Positions 18,514-27,861 of a stretch of 64,000 nucleotides of DNA are shown piece after piece. Source of the DNA: JAOAPG01 sp963791575 (GTDB lineage: Bacteria > Acidobacteriota > Terriglobia > Terriglobales > Acidobacteriaceae); assembly GCA_963791575.1 (NCBI GenBank), contig CAWBSY010000009.1, positions 154,748 through 218,747 on the forward strand. Direction: 5' to 3'. Positions within the stretch are counted from its first letter, which is position 1; each line of letters opens with the position of its first letter. Under the pieces are notes generated by a model that was given only the letters and a program-made list of their open reading frames with translations, did no database searches and was not told the DNA's origin. The translations under genes and the position numbers were made by a program.

Positions 18514-18960
18514 TTAGCATGCAAAAACAAAATCCACAAGTGCGACTATGGAAACAAAGAACATTGAGAATTGCATCAGGTTCGTGCCAGCTATAAGGGA
18601 GTTATCTAGATTGAAAAAATGATTGCTCAACATCCAGATCACGTATCTGTAGGATAGATATCCAAAATAAAGGGACAGTGCACAAGCGGCGGCGGCCACT
18701 ACAAGCTGTGGGGATGGTCCCTGGTTCATTTTGCGCCGTTCTTTTATAAAGGCCCCTACCCCTCCTAGGGCGAGGGTGGCGAGACCTGCGAGTAGGCCAT
18801 TCATTTGCAAAAAAGTATCAACTTGTTTTTCCTGGAGATTCGACAGACTGTCGACTTTATCTTCGACGAAGGGTGCATGGTCCATCACATAGTTAAATAG
18901 GAACAACCCTGCAACGAGGGCAGCAACGGCAGGATACAGAATGAATCTAGTCTGAGTCAT
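18514..18960 (-). CDS. Multi-pass membrane protein of unknown function
   Basis: A protein of about 148 aa from the ATG at 18960 (MTQTRFILYPAVAALVAG). Four hydrophobic stretches can be seen: YPAVAALVAGLFLFNYV near the start, GLLAGLATLALGGVGAF, LVVAAAACALSLYFGYLSY and FSMFFVSIVALVDFVFAC at the very end. A charged loop KERRKMNQGPS lies between the second and third. No catalytic motif is visible. It is followed after 10 bp by the PEGA-like protein, which suggests a small two-component membrane assembly. The frame is open 28 codons further upstream, without a good ribosome site. Confidence 0.55.
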   Translation of the reverse strand: MTQTRFILYPAVAALVAGLFLFNYVMDHAPFVEDKVDSLSNLQEKQVDTFLQMNGLLAGLATLALGGVGAFIKERRKMNQGPSPQLVVAAAACALSLYFGYLSYRYVIWMLSNHFFNLDNSLIAGTNLMQFSMFFVSIVALVDFVFAC

Positions 18961-19079
18961 GCAGGTTCGCTTCGAGAAAACAAAGGGGCTGATGGATTTA
19001 GAGAATAGCTCAATGAGAGACGATGTCAAGTAATCTAGGCCCAAGGCTGATCTTGAAACGTTTTATCGGGTCTGGGAGA

Positions 19080-19661
19080 CTATTTCGACAATGCTCCGAG
19101 TGCTTCCCGGAACATCGCGTCGAAGGGCTGGCCTTTGTTGACACTCGACAATGACTTCTCGGCCGCCGACCGCTGATAACCAAGATTTATGAGGGCCGAC
19201 AGTACGTCTTCTTCGACCGCGCTGAGTGACGGAGTCGCGCTGATCGCCGATGAATCCTGTGTAGGCAGCTTGTCTCGCAATTCCAGCACCATTCGCTCTG
19301 CGGTCTTTTTACCGACACCTGGAATCTTTGTCAGGCGGGCGATGTCATTGCCGCGAATTGCGCCAATCATCGACTCCGCGGGCATGCCACTCAGAACCGT
19401 GATCGCGAGTTTAGGACCAATGCCGTTGACACTAATCAGTTTTTCAAACAATTTCTTTTCGGATGGCTGCAAGAAACCGTAGAGCGCAATCTGATCTTCG
19501 CGTACATGGGTATGTATGTTGAGTGCGACCTCATTGCCAACGCCCGGCAGATCGGAATAAGTTGGCACGCTGATGGTCACGTCGTATCCGACGCCCGCAG
19601 CCTCAACGATCGCCTGGTTGGGTTGTTTAGCGAGAAGCTTTCCGCGTAAATGAGCAATCAT
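19080..19661 (-). CDS. ruvA: Holliday junction branch-migration protein RuvA
   Basis: RuvA binds four-way junctions as a tetramer and positions RuvB motors. The OB-fold N-terminus starts MIAHLRGKLLAKQPNQAIVE. Two helix-hairpin-helix motifs follow: ISVNGIGPKLAITVLSGM and KIPGVGKKTAERMVLELRDK. The C-terminal RuvB-contacting domain is present (ALINLGYQRSAAEKSLS). Length (193 aa) is standard. An amidohydrolase gene separates it from ruvB, so the usual ruvAB pair has been split. Confidence 0.96.
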   Translation of the reverse strand: MIAHLRGKLLAKQPNQAIVEAAGVGYDVTISVPTYSDLPGVGNEVALNIHTHVREDQIALYGFLQPSEKKLFEKLISVNGIGPKLAITVLSGMPAESMIGAIRGNDIARLTKIPGVGKKTAERMVLELRDKLPTQDSSAISATPSLSAVEEDVLSALINLGYQRSAAEKSLSSVNKGQPFDAMFREALGALSK

Positions 19662-19707
19662 GCTGGAAACATTCTAGACTCTCTGGTCCTCGCCTTTGAT
19701 TTCGATG

Positions 19708-19729
19708 GAAGTCCGAAGCAGCGGACTTC
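19708..19729. other. Perfect hairpin at the end of the amidohydrolase gene
   Basis: GAAGTCCG (19708-19715) and CGGACTTC (19722-19729) form a perfect 8-bp stem with a 6-nt loop. It overlaps the stop codon of the amidohydrolase gene. No T-tract follows on either strand, so it is not a classic terminator; it may stabilise the 3' end of the message or be a Rho-linked stop. Confidence 0.5.
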
Positions 19730-21206
19730 AATATTCCCCATAGCGTCCCTTGACTGAGTCGATCAGCTTCTGCGAGTCATAGCCAATCCCATCTTTAAAG
19801 ACGATCTCCACATTTTCGACGTCCTCAATGTGCGTTGCCGGATCGCCTTTTATCACCACCAAGTCTGCATTCTTGCCCACAGCTATCGATCCGATCTGAT
19901 CCTGCTTGCCCATGTAGATTGCACCATTCAACGTCGCAATCTTGATTGCTTCAACAGGAGTAAATCCCGCCTCGACCAGCAACTCAATTTCACGTTGGTC
20001 GCCAAATCCTGGGACCACTCCCCCGTCTCCCGTCGGGTCTGGGCCTGCCAGGAGCAAGCCTCCAGCGGCGACAAAGGCGTGTTCTAGTTCCATATCGCGC
20101 TTCAGCAACGCAAGCCAATCAACTTTGGAGGGCTTTGCATTCGCGGGCCGTTCGCGTTCGTAAAGATATGCCTCCCGCGCCTCGGGAGTCAGTACATCGA
20201 GCATTTGCTGTCGCAACGGAGGAAGCCTCGGAAAGCTCCCATCTTCAAATACCGGTAGAGTTGAGGTGATCGCCACATGGTGCTTTACCAACATGTCGAT
20301 CAGATCCTTTGCTTCCGAACTATTCGCTGGCATATGTTCCAGTGTGTAAGCTCCTTCGCTTTCGCTGCAAATATCCGGCTTCTTGTCCGGATCAAGTTGC
20401 GTGTTCACAAAGAAACCGTGTTCGAGATTATCAATGCCCAGATCCACCGCTTCCTTATAAGTCACCGAGCACAAATGCCCGGTCACTTTGATACCGCGCT
20501 TGTGGGCTTCTTCAATGGCGGCTTTCAGTTCAGCGCGGGTGATGTTCATATACGCTTTGAAGGACGTTACCCCTTGATCTGCCCAATAATTCACGGTCCG
20601 CTGCGCATCTTCAGGACCACTTAGCTCATGCATTTGGACCGCGAAACTGCCAAGCCCTTCGAGATAGGGTCCGGTCACATCGATATGCGGACCAGGCAAC
20701 TTGCCGCGATCGATGTCGCGTTTGAGATTCAGGTCAGCATAGGTTTCAACGCTTCCCGTCGTGCGCATGGTAGTGACGCCACCTGCCAGATAAAGGCGCG
20801 GAGCAGAAAAACTCATTTGCGGGAGCAGGACTGGCCGCTCCCAGCTCCAATCGCTTTTTAGATTTGGTCTGGAGATATAGTAAAGATGGTTGTGCATGCC
20901 GACGATCCCAGGCATGACGGTATATCCGTGGAGATCGAGAATCTGTACGCCATCTGCCACGGGAAGAGTCGAGCTCGCTTGCAAAGCGATGATCTTCCCG
21001 CCCTCTAGCACAACATTCTGATCTGCCAACGGCGGCCGGCCCGTCCCGTCGATGACGGTCACGTGTTCCAGAACAACCTTGCGGGCATTCACGCGCACAT
21101 ACTTTTCTACTAGCGGATCCAATTTGACCGCCTGCTGTGCTTGCAGGGAAGTCAGCATGATCTGGACGGAAAGCAGAGCAAAGAGAATCAAGCGACTCTG
21201 GCGCAT
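19728..21206 (-). CDS. Secreted amidohydrolase (imidazolonepropionase/prolidase-like)
   Basis: A metal-dependent hydrolase of the amidohydrolase superfamily, probably periplasmic. A signal peptide is seen at MRQSRLILFALLSVQIMLTS with LQAQQ after it. The beta-strand metal ligands appear in order: GMHNHLYY (HxH), the lysine region (TSFKAYMNI), VTGHLCSVTYKEAVDLGIDN and NLEHG histidines, and a late Asp (AGPDPTGDGG). The C-terminal composite domain has GSIAVGKNADLVVIKGDP, standard in this family. The substrate cannot be told; relatives cleave dipeptides, hydantoins or imidazolone rings. The start near 21206 is chosen for the signal peptide; the frame is open from 21281. It sits between ruvA and ruvB on the same strand. 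Confidence 0.88.
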   Translation of the reverse strand: MRQSRLILFALLSVQIMLTSLQAQQAVKLDPLVEKYVRVNARKVVLEHVTVIDGTGRPPLADQNVVLEGGKIIALQASSTLPVADGVQILDLHGYTVMPGIVGMHNHLYYISRPNLKSDWSWERPVLLPQMSFSAPRLYLAGGVTTMRTTGSVETYADLNLKRDIDRGKLPGPHIDVTGPYLEGLGSFAVQMHELSGPEDAQRTVNYWADQGVTSFKAYMNITRAELKAAIEEAHKRGIKVTGHLCSVTYKEAVDLGIDNLEHGFFVNTQLDPDKKPDICSESEGAYTLEHMPANSSEAKDLIDMLVKHHVAITSTLPVFEDGSFPRLPPLRQQMLDVLTPEAREAYLYERERPANAKPSKVDWLALLKRDMELEHAFVAAGGLLLAGPDPTGDGGVVPGFGDQREIELLVEAGFTPVEAIKIATLNGAIYMGKQDQIGSIAVGKNADLVVIKGDPATHIEDVENVEIVFKDGIGYDSQKLIDSVKGRYGEY

Positions 21207-21313
21207 GAGAAGTCCTCGGGGAAGACAATCATTGTAGCTGAGCGAGTTATTCTGTGACGGGAGGACTCCTCGCGGAGACACCCTTCGGCTCGGTTAGCCG
21301 AAGTTGTCTTAGG

Positions 21314-22430
21314 CTAAAAAAGCGAACTCTGCCTGCGGGTTGGCTTGATTCCAAAATGATCATAGGCGAGTTGCGTAGCAACCCGTCCGCGCGGCGTTCG
21401 ATGCAGAAATCCGATCTGGATTAGAAACGGCTCGTAAATTTCTTCAATCGCGTCGGCTTCTTCTGCGAGTGCCGCCGCCAATGTGCTCACGCCGACTGGG
21501 CCGCCCTGATATTTCTCGATAATGGTCAGGAGCAGCTTGCGATCTACTTCGTCGAAGCCATGACGGTCGACTTCCAGCATTTGAAGCGCGGCTTGCGCAG
21601 TCGGTAAGTCGATCTTGCCGGCTCCGCGAACCTGAGCATAATCTCGCACGCGACGCAGTAATCTGTTCGCGATTCTTGGAGTTCCGCGCGAGCGGCTGGC
21701 GATTTCGAGGGCTCCGGCGTGATCGATTTCTACTCCGAGAATTTCTGCCGATCGCTCTAAGATCACGCGCAAATCTTCGTGTCCATAGAATTCCAGCCGC
21801 AACACGATGCCGAAGCGCGACCGCAGAGGGGCCGAAAGCAATCCGGCGCGGGTAGTTGCGCCGATGAAAGTGAACGGCTTCACGTCCATCGTGTGAGTTC
21901 GCGCGGCGGGTCCTTGTCCAATGATGATGTCGAGTTTGTAGTCTTCGAGCGCCGAATACAGGATCTCTTCGAGCGCGGGTTGCAAACGGTGCACTTCGTC
22001 GATGAAAAGCACCTGCTTCTCGCGAAGATTGGTCAGGATGGCGGTGAGATCGCCCTTGATCTGCAGACGTAGGGCCGGACGTCTGCTGGAAATCTACCGC
22101 CAGTTCGTTGGCAATGATGGTAGCCAGAGTTGTTTTCCCGAGGCCCGGAGGGCCGTAGAGCAAAACGTGATCGAGTGCTTCGCCGCGATTTTTGGCGGCT
22201 TGGATGGCGATGGCCAGATTTTCTTTAACTTTAGCCTGACCAATGAATTCAGCGAGCCGTTGCGGACGAAGCTTGAGCTCAAAAGAAGAATCGTCTTCAA
22301 CGGGAGCGGCCGAGACAAGACGCTCGCGATCTTGAGGTAGTTTAGATCGGGAGTATTTCGGAGTGAAGCCATTTAGCGGGATGTTAAGCCGAAATTCCCA
22401 ATCAGGCAATCCGAAGTTTCCTAGCCTCAA
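21314..22430 (-). pseudogene. ruvB: Holliday junction helicase RuvB, frameshifted between Walker A and Walker B
   Basis: Two overlapping frames together give a complete RuvB. The first holds ERLVSAAPVEDD, Walker A (YGPPGLGKTTLA) and QQTSGP. The second continues from LFIDEVHRLQPALEE (Walker B) through sensor I (FIGATTRAGLL), the arginine-rich LRSRFG and the C-terminal winged helix (FLHRTPRGRVAT). The break is at about 22066-22071: deleting one base restores GPTLQIKGDLTAILTNLRE. The missing continuity falls in the AAA+ core, so the gene as written cannot make a motor. The N-terminal start is unclear (TTG at 22430, or an out-of-frame ATG at 22372). An assembly error is quite possible since the protein is otherwise perfectly preserved. 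Confidence 0.85.
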
Positions 22431-22519
22431 AAATTTTCGTCTGTACGACCTGATTGGCCTATTTCATGCCCTGTAATCCACGCTCGGTTGAAAACTAACT
22501 TTTGATCTTGGAAAAAATC

Positions 22520-23675
22520 ATGAAGTCTCAATATTTAGTGCATTTGATCCTAACTGTATTGCTGGTCTCATGTGGAAGTGGTCAAGTTCGGGAACAAGAT
22601 GCCCAACCTGGGATAATACATGGCACGATTGACGTGGTGATATCTACAAGAGAAGGCTTTGTCTTAGCGACGGATAGTCGAGGAACGACCGAGGGACGAT
22701 TAGAGAAGACGTACACCGACGATGTTCAAAAGCTATTCCTAATCGGAGATCATACTGCTTGCGTTATAGCGGGTGTTTCCGGTTCTGAGCTTGGTTCCGG
22801 CGCTTTACGTCCGAGAGAGGCAATAGGCACCGATTTGATGGCCCTGGACCGTTTAGCCGCTTGACGGCCCGTCACTGCTAAAGACGTAGCCGTATCTTTC
22901 AAGTCCGCTCTCTCGAGACCGTGGGCGGTCTTCTGGACCCGCACAGTATTGGACGGTCATTTCTAGTTGGGCAATTGAGTGTTGTTTCTCTCACGCCAAG
23001 CGACGGATTCGAGTGGATTAGCTTCGTGATTCCACTGCATCTCGCTGCTCTCGACTCTAGGTACCGGGCGAGTGTTGGAAACCCTGTTTATACGGCCCAC
23101 GAGACACATTCGGGGCTCCGTTTCGATGTAGAGACTTTAGGGCAACCCGCCATTGCAGATTGGTTATTACGCATGTCTAATGCTGGACCAGACAGTTACA
23201 GTCAATCTGCAATTATGAAGCGATATTACGCTCTGAAGACCGAAGGTCAACTCGACCAGTTTACATTGGACGAGGCGATTCTTTTGGCTCGCGAGCTAGT
23301 TCAAGCTACTATCGACTTAGCGCCACAAACGGCTGGCGTGCAGGTCCGATTGACATCGCAACACTAACTAAAACAGGTCTTCACTGGATTCAACGGAAGC
23401 ATGCCGCCCGTTTTCCGTCTCCACACCCCAGTGTTTCCAATAGCAGGTTTGGGAGTTGGCATCAGCCTCTCGATAACTTGCAATGCATCCATTGTGATTT
23501 CACTGATACACAATTGGTATTCAATGGGAATGCGGATGTCCAATTACTGGATAGTACGTTCGGAGGAAACTGTGGACTTTTTATTACACAGAATGCTAAA
23601 GGTAAAATGCCAGAAGAGGTTAGCCGTTTAAAGCAGCTTGTCGAAGGCAAATGCAGCATCATCGAACAAAATTGA
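22520..23675 (+). pseudogene. Lipoprotein Ntn-hydrolase / proteasome-beta-like protein, broken by several lesions
   Basis: The reading frame begins with a lipoprotein signal (HLILTVLLVSCGSG, ribosome site GGAAAA). Then comes a segment strongly recalling proteasome beta subunits and other Ntn hydrolases: GTIDVVISTREGFVLATDSR, with a candidate nucleophile Thr right after Gly, and YTDDVQKLFLIGDHTACVIA. The frame is stopped by TGA at 22862-22864, continues as RPVTAKDVAVSFKSAL in the same phase, needs a one-base repair near 22960 to reach LVGQLSVVSLTPSDGFEW, and another near 23343 to reach PIDIATLTKTGLHWIQRKH. The remainder ends at EEVSRLKQLVEGKC. With a nonsense codon and two indels it is probably a true pseudogene. 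Identity is inferred from the N-terminal pattern only. Confidence 0.6.
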
Positions 23676-23705
23676 TTATCCGCGATCACAACTTAAATGC
23701 GCCGT

Positions 23706-25815
23706 TTACTCTTCCTCCTCCTTCACGTCTCCTCGCGCTGCTCTTGCTTTCTCTACTATCTTCTCCTGCAACATCGCTGGCACTACGTCGTAGTGATTCA
23801 TCTCCATGCTGAAGCTGCCTCGGCCTTGCGTCATCGCGGTCAGATCGACTCCATAGGTCAGCATTTCGGACATAGGCGCTTCGGCTTTCACTACTGTGTT
23901 TCCGCCTTTATTGTCCATGCCCTGGATTCTTCCGCGGCGGCTGTTTAAATCTCCCATCACTGAGCCGGCGAACTCATCGGGAATCGTGATCTCGACCGGA
24001 CATGATGGGTTCCAGCAGCGTCGGCTTCGCCTGTTCCATGGCTTTGCGGAAAGCAATGCGGCCCGCCATCTGGAACGACATGTCGTTCGAATCCACATCG
24101 TGATAAGAGCCGTCATAAAGAATGACGCGGAAATCGACCATAGGAAATCCGGCAAGATGCCCTCGGGCGGCCGCGTCGCGAATCCCCTTTTCCACGGGAG
24201 CAATATAGTTCTTCGGGATCGACCCGCCGAAGATGTCGTTGACAAATTCGAACTCTCCGCCGCGCGGGAGAGGTTCCACCTTGATTTTGCAATCGCCGTA
24301 TTGGCCGTGGCCGCCGGTCTGCTTCTTGTGTTTGCCCTGGACATCCGCTTTGCCGCGAATAGTTTCGCGATACGGAACTTTCGGCGCTTTGAGATTCACC
24401 TCTGTGTGGTAACGCTTTTTCATCTTCGAAACTACAACTTCAATGTGCTGCTGCCCGGTACCGGCAATCAAAAATTCTTTAGTTTGACCGTCGCGAAAGA
24501 ATCGCAGCATGGCATCCTCTTCCATCAGCTTGTGAATGCCAGGCCCGAGTTTGTCTTCATCGGCACGGCTCTTTGGCTCAATCGCGAAGGTAATCGCAGG
24601 TTCGGGCAATTTCACGCGCGGATATTGAATGGGCGCAGACTTATCTCCCAGTGTGTCGCCTGTAAGAGTTTCTTTCAATTTGGCAACCGCGCCAATATCG
24701 CCTGCATGCAACTCGTTTACTGGAACTGAAGTTTTCCCCTGCATGATGGAAATATGCGCCAGCTTCTCCACAGAGTTGTGAGAAAAATTCTGCATAGTAG
24801 TTTCGTTCTTTACCACTCCAGAGAAAACTTTAAAGTAGGAAATGCGCCCTGCAAACGGATCAGACACCGTCTTGAAAACGTAAAGCGATGTCGGTTCCGT
24901 GTCCGTTTCGTGGCGGCGGGGCGGCTGTCCGTTCGACGAAGACGCAACTTCTCCTTGTACCCACTCGTGTTCGGAAGGCGCAGGGGTGTAGTCGACGATA
25001 AAATCCATTACTCGATCAGCTCCGATGTTGCCGAGGCCCGAGCCAAAGATCACGGGAAAAATCTTGTCTTCGCGGATGGCATTGTGCAACGCTGGAATCA
25101 AATCTTCCTCGGGAATAGTCCCCTTCTCAAAAAATTCTTCAAGCAGCGCGTCATTGCCCTCGGCTACGAGTTCGACTAGCTTTTCATGTGCTTCCTGAGC
25201 CCGATCTTTGATGTCTGCCGGAATGTCGGTTTCTTTACCCTTGCCGTTTCCTCCCAGCTCGTACGTATAAGCCTTCATGCGGACAAGATCGACGACGCCT
25301 CTAAAGTTCTTTTCGCTGCCTATGGGCAACTCCAGCGGAATTACCGACCGACCAAAAGCGGTCGTCAAGGATTCCAGTACCCGATCTGCATCCGCTCGCT
25401 CGCGGTCCATGCGGCTGGCGACGATCAAACGCGGAGTTTGAAATTCCTCGCAGTAGTTCCACACCCGCTGAGTTACAACTTCGACGCCAGCGACACCGTC
25501 AACGACTACGATGGCAGCATCCACGACGGGCAGTACCAGCTTGGCTTCATGCACAAACATATTGAAGCCTGGAGTATCGACTATATTAATTTTCGTTTTG
25601 TCCCATTCGACATAGGCGAGGCTCGCGCCGATCGACATCTTTCGAGCAATTTCCTCATCGTCGTAATCAGTGGTCGCCGAACCATCATCGACTCGGCCAA
25701 AACGCGGGGTTGCGCCCGAGGTGTATAGCATGGCAGAGATTAGCGAAGTTTTCCCCGCATGCCCGTGTCCTACCACAGCAACATTGCGGATGTTCGCACC
25801 TTCATAGACTTTCAC
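23706..25815 (-). pseudogene. EF-G-like translation GTPase (FusA2 type), frameshifted near its C-terminus
   Basis: A translational GTPase of the EF-G-like group, distinct from the housekeeping factor. The G domain has G1 GHGHAGKTSL, G3 DTPGFN and, in place of NKxD, the unusual ASRMDRERAD. Domains II to IV follow, including GTGQQHIEVVVSKMKKRY and KKQTGGHGQYGDCKIKVEP. The frame breaks near 24002: removing one base joins PTLLEPIM to PVEITIPDEFAGSVMGDLN, and domain V ends in a Glu-rich tail. Domain V is needed for ribosome movement, so the truncated form would be defective. The exact role of this subgroup is unknown. It stands alone, converging on the Ntn-hydrolase-like gene. Confidence 0.82.
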
Positions 25816-26108
25816 GGGTTCGCTCCTTTAATTGGCCGAATATCACTCACTGAAATGGGAAGTGCGAAGGTCTGGGTCGAGGGGAGCAGGCCGAGCCCGC
25901 TCAGGCTGGCATTCGTCGGATTAGTTTTAGCTCTTTACCTAACGAGGTCAGCAGACTCGAATCATAAAGCCTCCGCAGCCTCCTTACTTTCGTTCGAAGC
26001 GTTGCTGCTCTCCTAGGTCGTCTGGCGAAAATGGCGCTGCAAAAGAGACCACTAGAAAAAGAACAGCCCACCAAAACCTAGGATGCTACCACCGCCGGGG
26101 GCGTCGGC

Positions 26109-26881
26109 TCAACTCTGGAATAGAGTTGAGATTGTCGCCGGATCGTGGTACTTAATCCTGAACGGTCGACCACTAATGTAGGGATGAATGGCAATCGCCA
26201 TAATTTTTGTCCTGCTCTCACTCTCTTTATAAAGACGATCGATGGCGTCAATACACTTTGTCGCCCAATGGGCTGCTTCGTGATGCTAAACCACCATCAC
26301 GGTGATGTCATTCAGTTCAATTGTGTAGGGTAGAGTTACAAGCGGACCGTGATTGGTATTGATTGTTGTGGGCTCTTCGTCGTAAACCCAATCCCCGATG
26401 TATTTGATTCCAGCGCGGCAAGATAATCGGGTGTTTCATATGTTTGGGTGAGCCCCGGCCCGAGCCAGCCGACGGGACGCTTTCCCATAAACCGCTCGAT
26501 GGTCGAAATTGCCCTCTCGATCATGGCTGCTTGATCTTTTTCATTGTGAATCAAAACTTGGACAAAGCCGTGAGCCATAAATTCCCAACTGGCGTCTTTG
26601 CAGGCTTGCGCCAATCGCGGGTAGTCGAGACAAACGCGTGAATTGATCGACAATGTGGGCTGGATCTTGAGCCTCTCATACAATTCGCTATCGTCGTATT
26701 CTGCGTAATTGCGTTCCAGCAGATCTGATCTGCTCGGACACCTACATTCATTGCTCCTCGCCCTATTGCTTTTTCTAGAACCTCCTGACACATCCATCGG
26801 GCATTCCAGCCGATGCGGCAATCGAGGACGTTGCGCTGCTATGAAACCGGACACTGCGGTGCAAATCCTCCGATGGGTCAA
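26109..26881 (-). pseudogene. Polysaccharide deacetylase (PuuE/allantoinase-like) remnant
   Basis: The best-preserved part (about 26400-26700) reads SELYERLKIQPTLSINSRVC, then WEFMAHGFVQVLIHN and KRPVGWLGPGLTQTYETPDY, characteristic of the NodB-type deacetylases related to PuuE. After a one-base repair near 26415 it continues IKYIGDWVYDEEPTTINTNH and LVTLPYTIELNDITVMVV. A TAG then stands where relatives have Gln before HHEA, and the sequence goes on as RLYKESESRTKIMAIAIHPY, ISGRPFRIKY. The 5' part is scrambled over two frames. Indels plus a nonsense change suggest genuine decay. About 290 bp between this and the EF-G-like gene hold nothing I can recognise. Confidence 0.7.
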
Positions 26882-26894
26882 CGAAAGTGAACAC

Positions 26895-27683
26895 TCAGCT
26901 TGCCTTGGGCCTGGCCATCTTATCGTGCATCGCTCCTTTTACATTGCCCGGGGTCACGTTGGCCAGTATGCCTTCGACCTTCGTTTTAGCTGACGCTGCA
27001 TAGACGTGGTCTTTGCCCGCTAAGAGCGCTTCGATGCCCTGACGTGCTACGTCGTTGGGCTGGCTCTCCGATTTCCCAGTAGATCCGACTTCGGTGTTCT
27101 CCATGCCTGCGCGACGGAAAAAGTCTGTATCTGTAGGACCGGGCTGAAGAGCAGTAACAGACACATCGGAGTCGCGCAGTTCGTATCGGAGGCTGTGCGC
27201 GAATGAAAGGACAAATGCCTTAGTGGCTGCATATACGGCCTCTCGCGGCGCTACCATTTCTCCTGCAATAGAAGACGTAAACAGAATCCTTCCGGCGTTG
27301 CGGGCGGTCATATACTTGACCACGTACTTCGCGAGTTGGACTGTTCCGGCGCAGTTCAGGTAAACCATATTGAGTTCGGCATCCAAATCGGTTTCAGTAA
27401 AAAGACCGCCCACACCCACGCCAGCATTGATGCAGGCAACATCGATCGGCCTGCCGAGCGAGAGAACCTGATCCCAAAGTTGTTGGACTCCTTCGCGAGT
27501 GGCGAGGTCGGCTTGAACTTCTACAACCTTTACGCCTAAGCCATTCAGACTTTTTGCGGCATCGTGCAATCGCTCGCCGGCCGAGCAGATTGCCAAATCA
27601 TAACCGCGTTCTGCGAGTTCCTTTGCCAGGGAAAATCCAATCCCGCTCGATGCGCCTGTAACTATCGCAAACTGATTTGCCAT
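26895..27683 (-). CDS. SDR-family oxidoreductase
   Basis: A classical short-chain dehydrogenase of 262 aa, cytoplasmic and NAD(P)H-dependent. The cofactor motif TGASSGIG is at residues 9-16, the structural motif appears as INAGVG, and the catalytic residues are visible: Ser in ILFTSSIAGEM, then Tyr and Lys in VYAATKAF. The PGPTDTDFF loop is typical of the short-chain group that acts on lipids or small ketones; the substrate cannot be predicted. A strong ribosome site (GGGAGG) precedes the ATG at 27683. It is the only intact gene in this part of the window and is separated from the deacetylase remnant by 13 bp. Confidence 0.9.
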   Translation of the reverse strand: MANQFAIVTGASSGIGFSLAKELAERGYDLAICSAGERLHDAAKSLNGLGVKVVEVQADLATREGVQQLWDQVLSLGRPIDVACINAGVGVGGLFTETDLDAELNMVYLNCAGTVQLAKYVVKYMTARNAGRILFTSSIAGEMVAPREAVYAATKAFVLSFAHSLRYELRDSDVSVTALQPGPTDTDFFRRAGMENTEVGSTGKSESQPNDVARQGIEALLAGKDHVYAASAKTKVEGILANVTPGNVKGAMHDKMARPKAS

Positions 27684-27861
27684 GTTGCCTCCCTTTTGAA
27701 GTCTTGAATTTGTGTTGAGCTACATCTTTCGAACGAAGAAGGCCGTGATCGTGGCCTTTCCCGCCGAGCTGTTATCGAGCTCGGTTATCCGTCGTGTCAT
27801 GAGCGTTACTTTTATGCATGCTATAGATCAGCGTTCGCAGCCATTTCGGCAAACTTCCGCG

